A stretch of 28,628 nt of DNA from a virus. Positions within the stretch are counted from its first letter, which is position 1; each line of letters opens with the position of its first letter. The stretch covers positions 1-28,628 of the IMG/VR virus record IMGVR_UViG_3300009034_000593. The stretch is one strand, 5' to 3'. The translations under genes and the position numbers were made by a program. Positions 14,325-21,014 of the stretch are shown here, piece by piece. Below the pieces are notes generated by a model that saw only the letters and a list, made by a program, of their open reading frames with translations, did no database searches and was not told the DNA's origin.

Positions 14325-14840
14325 TTTATATATTTTTAGAAGAGAGATAAATCTCATTAAAGATTCTAAAATAAGAATATTTGTAAATAAAGCATTAAGA
14401 AGAGCATATCAAGATTTCTATAAAGATCCTGCTTCTCAAGGACATCATCATAGAATGAAAGGAGGATTAGTCTTACATACTAAGAAAGCAGTATATATAG
14501 CTCTTCAGAAGATAAGGATGTATGGATATGATTCACGTACTTCAGACTTATTGATAAGTGCTGTACTATTACATGACATTACCAAATATGTTAAAGATAA
14601 CGAAAACCATAGAGCTAAGTTTAAGACACACCCGTATACTGTTAGAGTTTTATTATGGGATTTAGCTAAGATATTCCTAAAGAAGATTTTAATATTATGA
14701 TGGAAGGAATAGAAACACATATGGGACATTGGTGGCATCATACTTCTCCACCTAAGACTCAGTTCCAAAGAGATGTTTATGAGTGTGATTATTTAGCATC
14801 TAGAGAGGAATTAGGAATACCAGTTATAGGAGAAGAATAG
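14308..14840 (+). pseudogene. HD-domain phosphohydrolase split by a frameshift
   Basis: The frame from ATG 14308 gives an HD-domain protein with GLVLHT (H57) and the signature LLHD at 87-90, but it stops at 14700. The remaining conserved part continues in the frame shifted by minus one from about 14670: DIPKEDFNIMMEGIETHMGHWW, then ECDYLASREELG, ending TAG at 14838-14840. The second part supplies the late metal-site His (ETHMGHW) and the terminal Asp (CDYLA) of the HD fold, so together they form one protein of about 177 residues. The point of shift lies near GCTAAGATATT; one missing base (for example AAGG read as AAG) explains it. There is no classic slippery heptamer. It is either a sequencing/assembly error or a true broken gene. 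HD enzymes act on nucleotides or cyclic nucleotides, which fits the neighbours. Confidence 0.7.
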
Positions 14841-14841
14841 A

Positions 14842-14997
14842 TTGGAAATAATTGATGATTTCTTAGTAGAAGATAATAGAACTAAATGGATAGGAGTATT
14901 TATTAAATTTAATAAGAAGTATTTAGTTATTTTAAATGAAAATGTACATAATTGGCTTAAAGAATTAGATAATAATTGTTATATAGGATTTAGATAA
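14842..14997 (+). CDS. Uncharacterised microprotein, 51 aa
   Basis: A short frame from TTG 14842, one base after the HD reading ends, to TAA 14995-14997. GGAG at 14829-14832 gives a suitably spaced ribosome-binding site. The product has an acidic start and beta-like, aromatic content (WIGVFIKFNKKYLVI), with one Cys. No family is recognised. It fills the gap between two better supported genes without leaving non-coding sequence, which supports it, but the start codon and size keep confidence moderate. Confidence 0.45.
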   Translation: MEIIDDFLVEDNRTKWIGVFIKFNKKYLVILNENVHNWLKELDNNCYIGFR

Positions 14998-15009
14998 AGA
15001 GGAAATAAT

Positions 15010-15276
15010 ATGCCTTATATAAAAAGAAAAGATAGAAAGAACTACCATCCAGAACTAGATCAATTACTTATTAAGCTATTATCTATTCCAGAAGAAGATA
15101 GAGATGGACATATAAACTATTGTGTTACATGGCTATTAAAAGAATTATACTATCCACCTAAATATAAAAGATATAATAGAGCTATGGGAGTACTAGAGTG
15201 TATTAAACAAGAGTTCTATAGAAGAGTAGTTGCTCCTTATGAAGACAAGAAGATAAAAGAGAATAGTGATGTTTAA
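15010..15276 (+). CDS. DUF6899-like protein, 88 aa
   Basis: The sequence has the features of a small family widespread in phages and archaea: a start MPYIK, a middle GHINYCVTWLL, then GVLECIKQEFYRRVVAPYED and an end KIKENSDV close to the usual K..ENGDV. I associate this with the family listed as DUF6899, from memory. Its function is not known. The start ATG follows AGAGGAAA. The stop overlaps the start of the next gene by one base (TAATG). Confidence 0.75.
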   Translation: MPYIKRKDRKNYHPELDQLLIKLLSIPEEDRDGHINYCVTWLLKELYYPPKYKRYNRAMGVLECIKQEFYRRVVAPYEDKKIKENSDV

Positions 15277-15504
15277 TGAATATAATTGGATTACTATTAG
15301 ATATTGGAAATATAATATTTACTATAGGTAGTTTACCTCAAATCTATCGTAGCTTTAGATATAGAGAGAATTTAAAAGGATTAGATCCTTGGACATTGAT
15401 AGCATATTCAATAGCTACAGTAGTATTCTTACCAACAATGGTACTTACTAAATGCTTTGTTAGCCTTTGGATGTGGTATATTTAATTTAGTAGCATTCAT
15501 ATAG
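15276..15504 (+). pseudogene. PQ-loop (SemiSWEET-like) membrane protein split by a frameshift
   Basis: The frame from ATG 15276 gives a first membrane helix followed by GSLPQIYRSFRYRENLKGLDPWT, the proline-glutamine loop signature, and a second helix (IAYSIATVVFLPTMVL), but then changes to an atypical tail and stops at 15485. In the frame shifted by plus one from about 15448 a third hydrophobic helix follows (LNALLAFGCGIFNLVAFI) and ends TAG at 15502-15504. Three helices are what a SemiSWEET-type half transporter needs, so one surplus base near CTTACTAAA is the simple explanation. PQ-loop proteins move sugars or amino acids across membranes as dimers. If the break is real, the product is truncated to two helices. 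Confidence 0.6.
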
Positions 15505-15543
15505 AGTATATATTGGATATTTAGATATAGAAGGGGTTAAAAT

Positions 15544-16017
15544 ATGAATAGATACTTGGAAATATGTGAAGAAGAACTACTAAAGTCTAATTGTCTATTA
15601 ATACACTTTGGTAGTTGCTTAGTAAAGAATGGTGAGATACTAGGTAAAGGACATAATATTGCTATCTACAACTGTAAAGATAAATGTCTTAAACATAAGA
15701 TAAAGAATTTAGAAGTAGGTAAGAATTCAGCAGTATGTTATGCTATACATAGTGAATGGATGACATTAGGTAGAGCAATAGAAAAACATGGAATAGAGAA
15801 AGTAAGAGGTTCTACATTATATATTATAGGTAGATATCCAGATGGTAGATTATGGACTAGTAAGTATTTTGCTTGTACTATTTGTTCTAGACTTCTAAGA
15901 TTCTATGGAATAAAAGAGATAATAGGATTACAGTTTAATAAAGAAAAGAAAATATCTATGGATGATGCATTTAGAAGTGCTTATGTACATTTATTAGGAG
16001 AAGATTATGATAAATGA
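15544..16017 (+). CDS. Cytidine/dCMP deaminase-like protein
   Basis: A zinc-dependent deaminase fold of 157 residues. The catalytic pair H69-S-E71 stands in AIHSEWMTL (usual HAE), with the two zinc cysteines C111 and C114 in FACTICSRLL (usual PCxxC; the proline is Ala here). The segment STLYIIG before the cysteines is the typical core strand. dCMP deaminases make dUMP for thymidylate synthesis and are frequent in viruses; the altered motif leaves room for another substrate or for nucleic-acid editing. A good AGGGG site precedes the ATG. It lies among NTP-pyrophosphatases, which fits nucleotide metabolism. Confidence 0.82.
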   Translation: MNRYLEICEEELLKSNCLLIHFGSCLVKNGEILGKGHNIAIYNCKDKCLKHKIKNLEVGKNSAVCYAIHSEWMTLGRAIEKHGIEKVRGSTLYIIGRYPDGRLWTSKYFACTICSRLLRFYGIKEIIGLQFNKEKKISMDDAFRSAYVHLLGEDYDK

Positions 16018-16181
16018 GTAGACAAATAAGTAAATGCCCTAAATGTAAATATATAGATACATTAAGATTTAAGATATATGATGTTAGTGGATTTATATAT
16101 GAATGTTTTAGATGTGGATGGAACGGTCATATAGATGAAATATATGTTAGAAGGAAAGATGTAAGGAGGAAAGATAAATGA
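16014..16181 (+). CDS. Zinc-ribbon microprotein, 55 aa
   Basis: A complete frame from ATG 16014 to TGA 16179-16181, linked to both neighbours by ATGA overlaps. Cysteines C8-x2-C11 (CPKC) and C31-x2-C34 (CFRCGW) form a compact zinc ribbon, followed by a basic tail (RRKDVRRKDK) that could contact nucleic acid. Ribbons of this kind resemble the short zinc domains of TFS/Rpb9 in outline only; the catalytic acidic pair of TFS is not seen. Function unknown. Confidence 0.65.
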   Translation: MSRQISKCPKCKYIDTLRFKIYDVSGFIYECFRCGWNGHIDEIYVRRKDVRRKDK

Positions 16182-16519
16182 AATTAAGAGAAGCTATAGA
16201 ATTAGAGAAGAGAACCCATAAGAAGAGATTAGAAGTAAGAGTAAAGAAGGGAATGGATTATGCTAGTGAAGAAGACTGTCTAACTAATTTTAAAGTTAGA
16301 TCATCAATATTGGGATTACTTAATGTAGATACTAGTAAGCCATATGGTACAGCTATTAATGATATTATACTTAAACTACAGAGAACATGTAATCTACTAT
16401 TTCCTAAACCTAAGAAAGCAGAGAATGAAACATTATGGGATACAGTAGCTATAGATATGCCTAACTATGTAGACTTATTAAAAGAGATATTAATAGATGA
16501 GGGAATAATACATGAATAG
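16178..16519 (+). CDS. DUF1599/MazG-superfamily-like protein, 113 aa
   Basis: The pattern KKGMDYASEEDCLTNFK at about 23-39, a central helix with LKLQRT, then NETLWDTVAIDMPNYVDLL at about 83-101 matches the DUF1599-type branch of all-alpha NTP pyrophosphatases, in which E, D and N side chains bind magnesium and nucleotide. It probably hydrolyses or senses a nucleotide. A very good ribosome-binding site (AGGAGG) precedes the ATG. It overlaps the preceding zinc-ribbon gene by four bases. It is the second of three proteins of this superfamily in 3.3 kb. The assignment is by pattern only. Confidence 0.68.
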   Translation: MKLREAIELEKRTHKKRLEVRVKKGMDYASEEDCLTNFKVRSSILGLLNVDTSKPYGTAINDIILKLQRTCNLLFPKPKKAENETLWDTVAIDMPNYVDLLKEILIDEGIIHE

Positions 16520-16616
16520 TATGCCTAGAGAATGTCCATACTGTAATAGAAGAATATATATAGTTATTAAGGACTTTAGTTTAGTACTTAAAAAAGAGAA
16601 AGATAAATATGAATAA
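16512..16616 (+). CDS. Very small CPYC protein, 34 aa
   Basis: A 34-residue frame from ATG 16512, overlapping the previous TAG, to TAA 16614-16616, which itself overlaps the next start. It contains a single zinc knuckle ECPYCNRR (C8, C11), a short hydrophobic strand and a lysine-rich end. With only two cysteines it would need to dimerise or pair with another ribbon to hold zinc. Both junctions look like genuine coupled genes, but the size makes this uncertain. Confidence 0.4.
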   Translation: MNSMPRECPYCNRRIYIVIKDFSLVLKKEKDKYE

Positions 16617-16917
16617 ACAAAAGGAGATATTTAGATTAACTAAAGAGATATTTCCAAATGAAACAATAGCAGAACAATTATTAGTAGTAGTATATGAACT
16701 TGGTGATTTAGCTAAATGTATAAAGAATATGGATAGATATCCAAGAGATAGAAGATTATACAGAGTAGAAGCTAAGAAAGCAATAGCTGATTTAATAACT
16801 CAACTAAGATTAACATGTGAATTATTAGGATTTTCATTTGAAGAATTAGATAGTTTTGGATATCAAGCTTGGTTAGAGAAATTTAATTATTATAGAAAGG
16901 AGAGAAAAAAATATTGA
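16609..16917 (+). CDS. MazG-like NTP pyrophosphohydrolase, 102 aa
   Basis: A single-domain MazG-like protein. The first metal-binding helix reads EQLLVVVYELGDLAKCI (E22, E30, D33), the second AKKAIADLITQLRLTCELLG (D61), and the end GYQAWLEKFNYYRK matches the closing helix of the family. Such proteins cleave nucleoside triphosphates, often non-canonical ones. It lies between the DUF1599-like protein and the HAD-like phosphatase, with overlapping ends on both sides. Divergence in the first E..E pair could alter activity. Confidence in the fold is fair, in the substrate low. Confidence 0.72.
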   Translation: MNKQKEIFRLTKEIFPNETIAEQLLVVVYELGDLAKCIKNMDRYPRDRRLYRVEAKKAIADLITQLRLTCELLGFSFEELDSFGYQAWLEKFNYYRKERKKY

Positions 16918-17369
16918 GAATTGGATTTGATTTAGATGGTACTTTATGTGATATAAGTGTAGCACTTCTAAGATCAATTGATAATATGAAAGATAAACAA
17001 GCAATGAGAAATATAGAACAATGGTATTATAGGGAAAGGAAACCTATATTTAATGCTAGATTATTTCTACATGAAACTGATGAGATGTATATTATAACAA
17101 GTAGACCTAAAAGATTAAATAAAATAACTAGAAAGTGGGTTAATAAATATTATCCAAAAGCTAAATTATATATTTGTGATTATCCACAACCATTAGGTAT
17201 TAAGACAGATAGTGAATTAAATAAATGGTTATATAATAAACAGAAGGATAAAGCAGAAGTTTTAAATAAGTTGAAACTAGATGTATACTTTGATGATGAT
17301 CCAAGTTGTACAGATTTAAGAGATTTATGCCCAACTATCAAAATCATACAGTTTGGTGGAAGGATATAA
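16914..17369 (+). CDS. HAD-like phosphatase (possible 5'-nucleotidase)
   Basis: A haloacid-dehalogenase-fold hydrolase of 151 residues. Motif I is FDLDGTLCD with nucleophile D6 and acid/base D8; motif II is YIITSRP with T62; K113 is a candidate motif III lysine; motif IV is YFDDDPS at 125-131. There is only a small cap insertion. Phage enzymes of this type dephosphorylate nucleoside monophosphates or the 3'-phosphate of nucleic acids. The start is TTG overlapping the previous stop (TTGA), with AAAGGAGAG upstream. It fits with the pyrophosphatases, whose NMP product it could dephosphorylate. Confidence 0.82.
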   Translation: MRIGFDLDGTLCDISVALLRSIDNMKDKQAMRNIEQWYYRERKPIFNARLFLHETDEMYIITSRPKRLNKITRKWVNKYYPKAKLYICDYPQPLGIKTDSELNKWLYNKQKDKAEVLNKLKLDVYFDDDPSCTDLRDLCPTIKIIQFGGRI

Positions 17370-17519
17370 TTGAGTAAGAGAGATTTAACTGAATTATTTA
17401 AAGAAATGTCTAAGTTTGTATGTATAGATAAATGTGGTAAATACTGTGATTATAAAGAATGTAAAGACTGTACCTTTATGAGAAACATTAATAAACTGTA
17501 TAAATTACTTATGAAATAA
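17370..17519 (+). CDS. Cys-rich microprotein, 49 aa
   Basis: The frame runs from TTG 17370, directly after the preceding TAA, to TAA 17517-17519, with AGGAT upstream as ribosome-binding site. Five cysteines lie within 17 residues (C18, C22, C26, C31, C34), between an N-terminal amphipathic helix and a C-terminal basic helix. The spacing could hold one zinc ion or an iron-sulphur cluster. No family is recognised. Perfect abutment to its neighbour supports it. Confidence 0.5.
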   Translation: MSKRDLTELFKEMSKFVCIDKCGKYCDYKECKDCTFMRNINKLYKLLMK

Positions 17520-17531
17520 GGTTGTATTAAA

Positions 17532-18704
17532 TTGGAATTACCAATTAAAGAAGAACTAGAACGTCTTTATTTAAAGGAGAAATTATCTACTAGAGAAATA
17601 GGATTAGAGTTTAATATTTCTGGTGATAAAGTACTTAGCTTATTAAGAGAATTTAATATTAAAGTTAGAAATACATCTGAAGCTATAAGAGCAAGATATG
17701 AAAGAGAAAGAGAAGTAAAATCTAAATTAGCAAGAGAAGAGTTTAAGATTATTCTAAAAGATTTAAAAGGAGCAGAGTTTAATGTAAAATATTCTTTTAA
17801 AGAAAGAGATAATCTATTTGTTCCATTACCATTAAGCTTACTTAAAAAAACTAAAAATCCAAAGAAAGAAATAACTTTAGCTGTAGTGATATCTGACTTA
17901 CATTTAGGAGATTGTAATCATCTACCTAATACATATTGGTCTTGTATATCTAATCTAATAAATATAATTAAAACATTAGATAGTAAATTCAAGCTAAAAG
18001 ATATTAAACTAGTATTAAATGGAGATATTGTATCTGGTAGAGAAGTATATAGGATGCAAGAAATAAGAAACATGTTAAGTAGAGGTCATTGGCAAGTATT
18101 CTTAGCTGAAATTATAATAAAGGAAACACTTGAAATGTTAACAAATCTTTTCACTATAAGTAGTGTCTATCTAGTAAAAGGAACACATGAAAGTCTAGCA
18201 GAGAACTATATACTATATCTAAAGAGAGTATTAGGTAAAAATATAAAATATCTAGGTCATTCAGGAATAGTAAATATAGCTAACCCTATAGGTAAATATA
18301 ATATATTCTTTACTCATGGATTTGGATCTAATAGTTTCTATCCAATCTCTAATGAATTACTAAAAGATATATGGAAGGCTAATAGTCAACATAAATTAGC
18401 AGGTGTTCCTATAGAAAGATTCTGTTTAGCTCATTCTCATTGGCTTACTACTAATCTAGAGTTAGAAGGAATGTTAGTAGATGTAACAGGAGGATTCCAG
18501 AAATGGGAGAGAAGTATATCTCAAAGACCAAGTGGATTAATATTATATCTCTACTATGATGGAGAAGTTACTGCTATACCTATTAGACCTGATAAGAAAG
18601 TAGAAACTAAAGAACTATCTGAAGCTGGATTGGAATATAAGAATCTTAAGTATTATGGAGAGAAATTACTAAAACATTTAAAAGAGATAGAGAATATTGA
18701 ATAG
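17532..18704 (+). CDS. HTH-metallophosphoesterase fusion
   Basis: A calcineurin-like metallophosphoesterase with an N-terminal helix-turn-helix. Residues 5-55 contain the HTH (LSTREIGLEFNISGDKVLSLL) and a following basic helix, like DNA-binding modules in homing nucleases and resolvases. The phosphoesterase core shows D122-L-H124 in SDLHLGD, NGD at 163-165, GTHE at 217-220, H262 in FTHGFG, and AHSH at 300-303. The Asn of the usual GNH[DE] motif is Thr here. Relatives include Mre11/SbcD nucleases and phosphodiesterases; no exonuclease capping domain is visible. The start is TTG 17532. A DNA-targeted phosphodiesterase is a reasonable inference. Confidence 0.8.
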   Translation: MELPIKEELERLYLKEKLSTREIGLEFNISGDKVLSLLREFNIKVRNTSEAIRARYEREREVKSKLAREEFKIILKDLKGAEFNVKYSFKERDNLFVPLPLSLLKKTKNPKKEITLAVVISDLHLGDCNHLPNTYWSCISNLINIIKTLDSKFKLKDIKLVLNGDIVSGREVYRMQEIRNMLSRGHWQVFLAEIIIKETLEMLTNLFTISSVYLVKGTHESLAENYILYLKRVLGKNIKYLGHSGIVNIANPIGKYNIFFTHGFGSNSFYPISNELLKDIWKANSQHKLAGVPIERFCLAHSHWLTTNLELEGMLVDVTGGFQKWERSISQRPSGLILYLYYDGEVTAIPIRPDKKVETKELSEAGLEYKNLKYYGEKLLKHLKEIENIE

Positions 18705-18715
18705 GAGGTTTGTAA

Positions 18716-18964
18716 ATGGATTATAGAGTATTGTTTTTCCCATGTGGATATGGTGTTAATAGAGCACCAACAGAACAAATTATAGAACTAACTAGAGCAC
18801 TAAATAATGGATATATTATTACAAAGCAACTTCATGTAGGCTCTGGAGATATTCTAGTTTTATTGAATGTATCAAAAGTATCACCAAAGAAAGACAGAGT
18901 TATAGCAAAGAAAATATTACCAGTAGCAACTGAAATTAAAATTGCCTCAGAAACAGGTGCATAA
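18716..18964 (+). CDS. Uncharacterised small protein, 82 aa
   Basis: An alpha/beta protein with a hydrophobic first strand (YRVLFFPCGYG), a helix (EQIIELTRALNN) and two further strands (YIITKQLHVG and DILVLLNV), followed by a basic part. This could be a small ferredoxin-like or DUF fold, but I do not recognise it. GGAGGTTTG provides a strong ribosome-binding site, suggesting good expression. It follows the metallophosphoesterase by 11 bases. Function unknown. Confidence 0.65.
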   Translation: MDYRVLFFPCGYGVNRAPTEQIIELTRALNNGYIITKQLHVGSGDILVLLNVSKVSPKKDRVIAKKILPVATEIKIASETGA

Positions 18965-18966
18965 TT

Positions 18967-19116
18967 TTGAAATGTCCTAAATGTAGTATAGAAATGCTAT
19001 ACAGTATGAATGATTTATCTATTAGAGATAATGTATCTACAGTTAAAGAATGGCTATGTAATAAATGTGGTTATCTAGTAATAGAATATAAAATATATAT
19101 TCCACCTAAAGAGTAA
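18967..19116 (+). CDS. Zinc-ribbon microprotein, 49 aa
   Basis: The frame runs from TTG 18967 to TAA 19114-19116, with AGGTG upstream. C3-x2-C6 (MKCPKC) and C31-x2-C34 (CNKCGY) form a zinc ribbon separated by 24 residues. It is the first of three zinc-ribbon genes in a row (18967, 19122, 19259), all opening with a nearly identical M[KN]C..C start, which suggests duplication or a shared ancestral ribbon. Role unknown. Confidence 0.6.
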   Translation: MKCPKCSIEMLYSMNDLSIRDNVSTVKEWLCNKCGYLVIEYKIYIPPKE

Positions 19117-19121
19117 TTTAT

Positions 19122-19262
19122 ATGAATTGTCCTAATTGTAGAAGTAAAAGAATTAAAGATATAATATCTGGAGCAGAAGTAAAACTAGGTTCATCCTCAT
19201 CTTATTGGCATACAGAATGTTTAGATTGTGGATATAAATTTGAGAGAGATGATATAATATGA
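19122..19262 (+). CDS. Zinc-ribbon microprotein, 46 aa
   Basis: The frame runs from ATG 19122 to TGA 19260-19262, overlapping the next ATG by four bases. C3-x2-C6 (MNCPNC) and C33-x2-C36 (CLDCGYKF) form the ribbon, with a serine-rich loop between. It has the same layout as the preceding gene, including the ending C..CGY. It is likely a paralogue. Function unknown. Confidence 0.6.
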   Translation: MNCPNCRSKRIKDIISGAEVKLGSSSSYWHTECLDCGYKFERDDII

Positions 19263-19468
19263 AATGTCATAACTGTGATATTGAAATGGATGCTACACCA
19301 GCTACATGTGCTACACTTTATACATGTTCTAAATGTAAGCATAATGAAATTGTGTATGAGAGTGCATTATCTCTTATTAAGCATAAATCAAAAGATATAG
19401 AATGGAAGGCAGATAAATCACAAATTGTTTCAATAGAAGAAATTGTTAAGGAGATGAAAAAGAGATGA
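19259..19468 (+). CDS. Zinc-ribbon protein, 69 aa
   Basis: The product begins MKCHNC (C3-x2-C6) and has C23-x2-C26 (CSKCKHNE) as the second knuckle, then an acidic helical tail of about 35 residues. The first part of the ribbon (DATPATCATLYTC) has an additional Cys. It is the third zinc-ribbon gene in a tandem series and overlaps the following gene by four bases. The helical tail distinguishes it and may bind a partner protein. No family recognised. Confidence 0.7.
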   Translation: MKCHNCDIEMDATPATCATLYTCSKCKHNEIVYESALSLIKHKSKDIEWKADKSQIVSIEEIVKEMKKR

Positions 19469-19749
19469 AAAGACTATCTATATTTGATAAAATAAATATT
19501 CCTTACTATATAGAGAACCTATCTGATAATATGAAGAATAAGCTAAAGCTATGTAAAATACTATTATCAGAAGAAGAACTTAAATCTCTATCTAGTATTC
19601 AAACAGCATATAATATAGCTAGAGATAGATTCATAGATGAATATCTATTTAAAGTAAATCCAGATTTAGCAGAGAGAGCTAAAGGAGAATCTATTCCTAT
19701 ATTCTATAAGTTTGAGATTATTAAGGAATTAGTAGAGAAAGAGAACTAA
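19465..19749 (+). CDS. Uncharacterised helical protein, 94 aa
   Basis: A charged, mostly helical protein with one Cys and no recognised motif. It begins MKRLSIFDKINI and contains helices around 20-40 and 45-65. The ATG overlaps the previous stop (ATGA). It is the last gene before the glycan cassette, separated by a 65-base gap. Function unknown; it may be the end of the small-protein operon. Confidence 0.62.
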   Translation: MKRLSIFDKINIPYYIENLSDNMKNKLKLCKILLSEEELKSLSSIQTAYNIARDRFIDEYLFKVNPDLAERAKGESIPIFYKFEIIKELVEKEN

Positions 19750-19765
19750 TAAAGTAGATAATTAA

Positions 19766-19773
19766 TCTATATT
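19766..19773 (+). promoter_or_regulatory. Possible promoter of the glycan cassette
   Basis: The gap 19750-19814 contains TCTATATT, a weak TATA-like element, about 45 bases before the first glycosyltransferase start; a second AT-rich stretch (CTTATTTAATAA) follows at 19782-19793. Either could serve as promoter. The gap is the only real break in an otherwise overlapping gene series, which is the main support. Confidence 0.27.
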
Positions 19774-19814
19774 CTCCTAGACTTATTTAATAAGGTAAGT
19801 GTTAGGTGAGAGTG

Positions 19815-21014
19815 ATGGGAGAGAAAGATTATAGTAAATATAAATTCTTATGGCATTCAGTTGCAGGTAGTGTACGTTCTGGATATGGTAATCTAACTAG
19901 ACAGATTCCTAGTAGATTAGTAGCTAAAGGATTTCAGATATTTGTAAGTGCATATTATGGTTTAGATCCAGGTGGAGTAATATTAATTAATGGTGTACCT
20001 CATCTACCTTCTAAAGTAGGTAGATTTGGAGAACATAGTTGTATAAGACATTTTCAAAGTCTTAAATGTAATGCAGCAATATTAACTACAGACTTCTGGG
20101 CATTTGGATGGTTTCCTCAGAAATTACCATATACAATCTTACATAGTCCTATGGATCATATTAATTATAATGAAGGGTTAATGAATATGGTAAGAGAATA
20201 TAATCAAGTTATTTCTATATGTAAATGGCAAAAGAAAGAACTAAAGAGAAGAGGAATAGAAAGTAGATATATTCCACATGGAGTTGATACTAATGTATTT
20301 CAACCAGTTGATAAGAAAAAGGCTAGAGAGATAACTAGATTCCCCAATGATAAATATATAGTCTTATGGTTAGCAGCTAATTCAGATAAAGAACCAAGAA
20401 AGGGATGGACAGAAGGATTTCAAGCAATTAAATATTTTCTAGAACAGAATCCAGATGCAAAGAAAGATTTTATGGTATTCTGTCATACTAACCCTACAGA
20501 TGAAAGAGGATTTAATCTTATTGCATTAAGAGATTATTTAGGATTAAATGAAATAGTACATTTTGAGAGTCCATTCTTATCTCAAGTAGGATTGAGAGAT
20601 ATGGAGATAGGATTACTATATAATTCAGCAGATATATTATTAAATCCATCTAGAAGAGAAGGATTTGGTATACCAATATTAGAATCTATGTCTTGTGGTA
20701 CTCCAGTTATAGGTACTAATTTCTCTAGTATGATTGAATTAATAAAAGGAAGAGGATGGTTAGCTAAAACAAGAGCAATGGTAATTACTCCTATTATGGC
20801 AGAAACAGCTATACCTGATCCATATAGTATAGCAGATTGTTTAGAAGATGCTTATAATTATCCTAAGAAGTCAATTAAATATAGAAAGAAATGTATAGCA
20901 TTTGCTAAGAATTATGATTGGAATAAAGTAATAGAAAAGAGATGGGTTCCATTTCTAGAATCAGTAATAGAAGATATAAGACCTAAGAGCTTAGATGAGA
21001 GGAAGATAATATGA
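19815..21014 (+). CDS. GT-B glycosyltransferase (GT4-like)
   Basis: A retaining glycosyltransferase of the GT4 type that would move a sugar from a nucleotide sugar to an acceptor. Visible signatures are a glycine-containing start region (SVRSGYGNLTRQIPSRLV), the domain-linking IPHGVDTNVFQP at about 155-166, and the donor-binding segment NPSRREGFGIPILESMSCGTPVIG at about 275-298, with the E-x7-E pair in EGFGIPILE. The length of 399 residues is normal. No signal peptide is seen; the enzyme is probably cytoplasmic or membrane-associated. The frame extends to GTG 19806, but AGGTGA at 19804-19809 is correctly spaced for ATG 19815. It is the first gene of the cassette. Confidence 0.9.
   Translation: MGEKDYSKYKFLWHSVAGSVRSGYGNLTRQIPSRLVAKGFQIFVSAYYGLDPGGVILINGVPHLPSKVGRFGEHSCIRHFQSLKCNAAILTTDFWAFGWFPQKLPYTILHSPMDHINYNEGLMNMVREYNQVISICKWQKKELKRRGIESRYIPHGVDTNVFQPVDKKKAREITRFPNDKYIVLWLAANSDKEPRKGWTEGFQAIKYFLEQNPDAKKDFMVFCHTNPTDERGFNLIALRDYLGLNEIVHFESPFLSQVGLRDMEIGLLYNSADILLNPSRREGFGIPILESMSCGTPVIGTNFSSMIELIKGRGWLAKTRAMVITPIMAETAIPDPYSIADCLEDAYNYPKKSIKYRKKCIAFAKNYDWNKVIEKRWVPFLESVIEDIRPKSLDERKII

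Noticed and set aside
14668-14700. Programmed -1 frameshift in the HD gene
   Set aside because: No X-XXY-YYZ slippery heptamer and no evident downstream pseudoknot; a simple indel explains it better.
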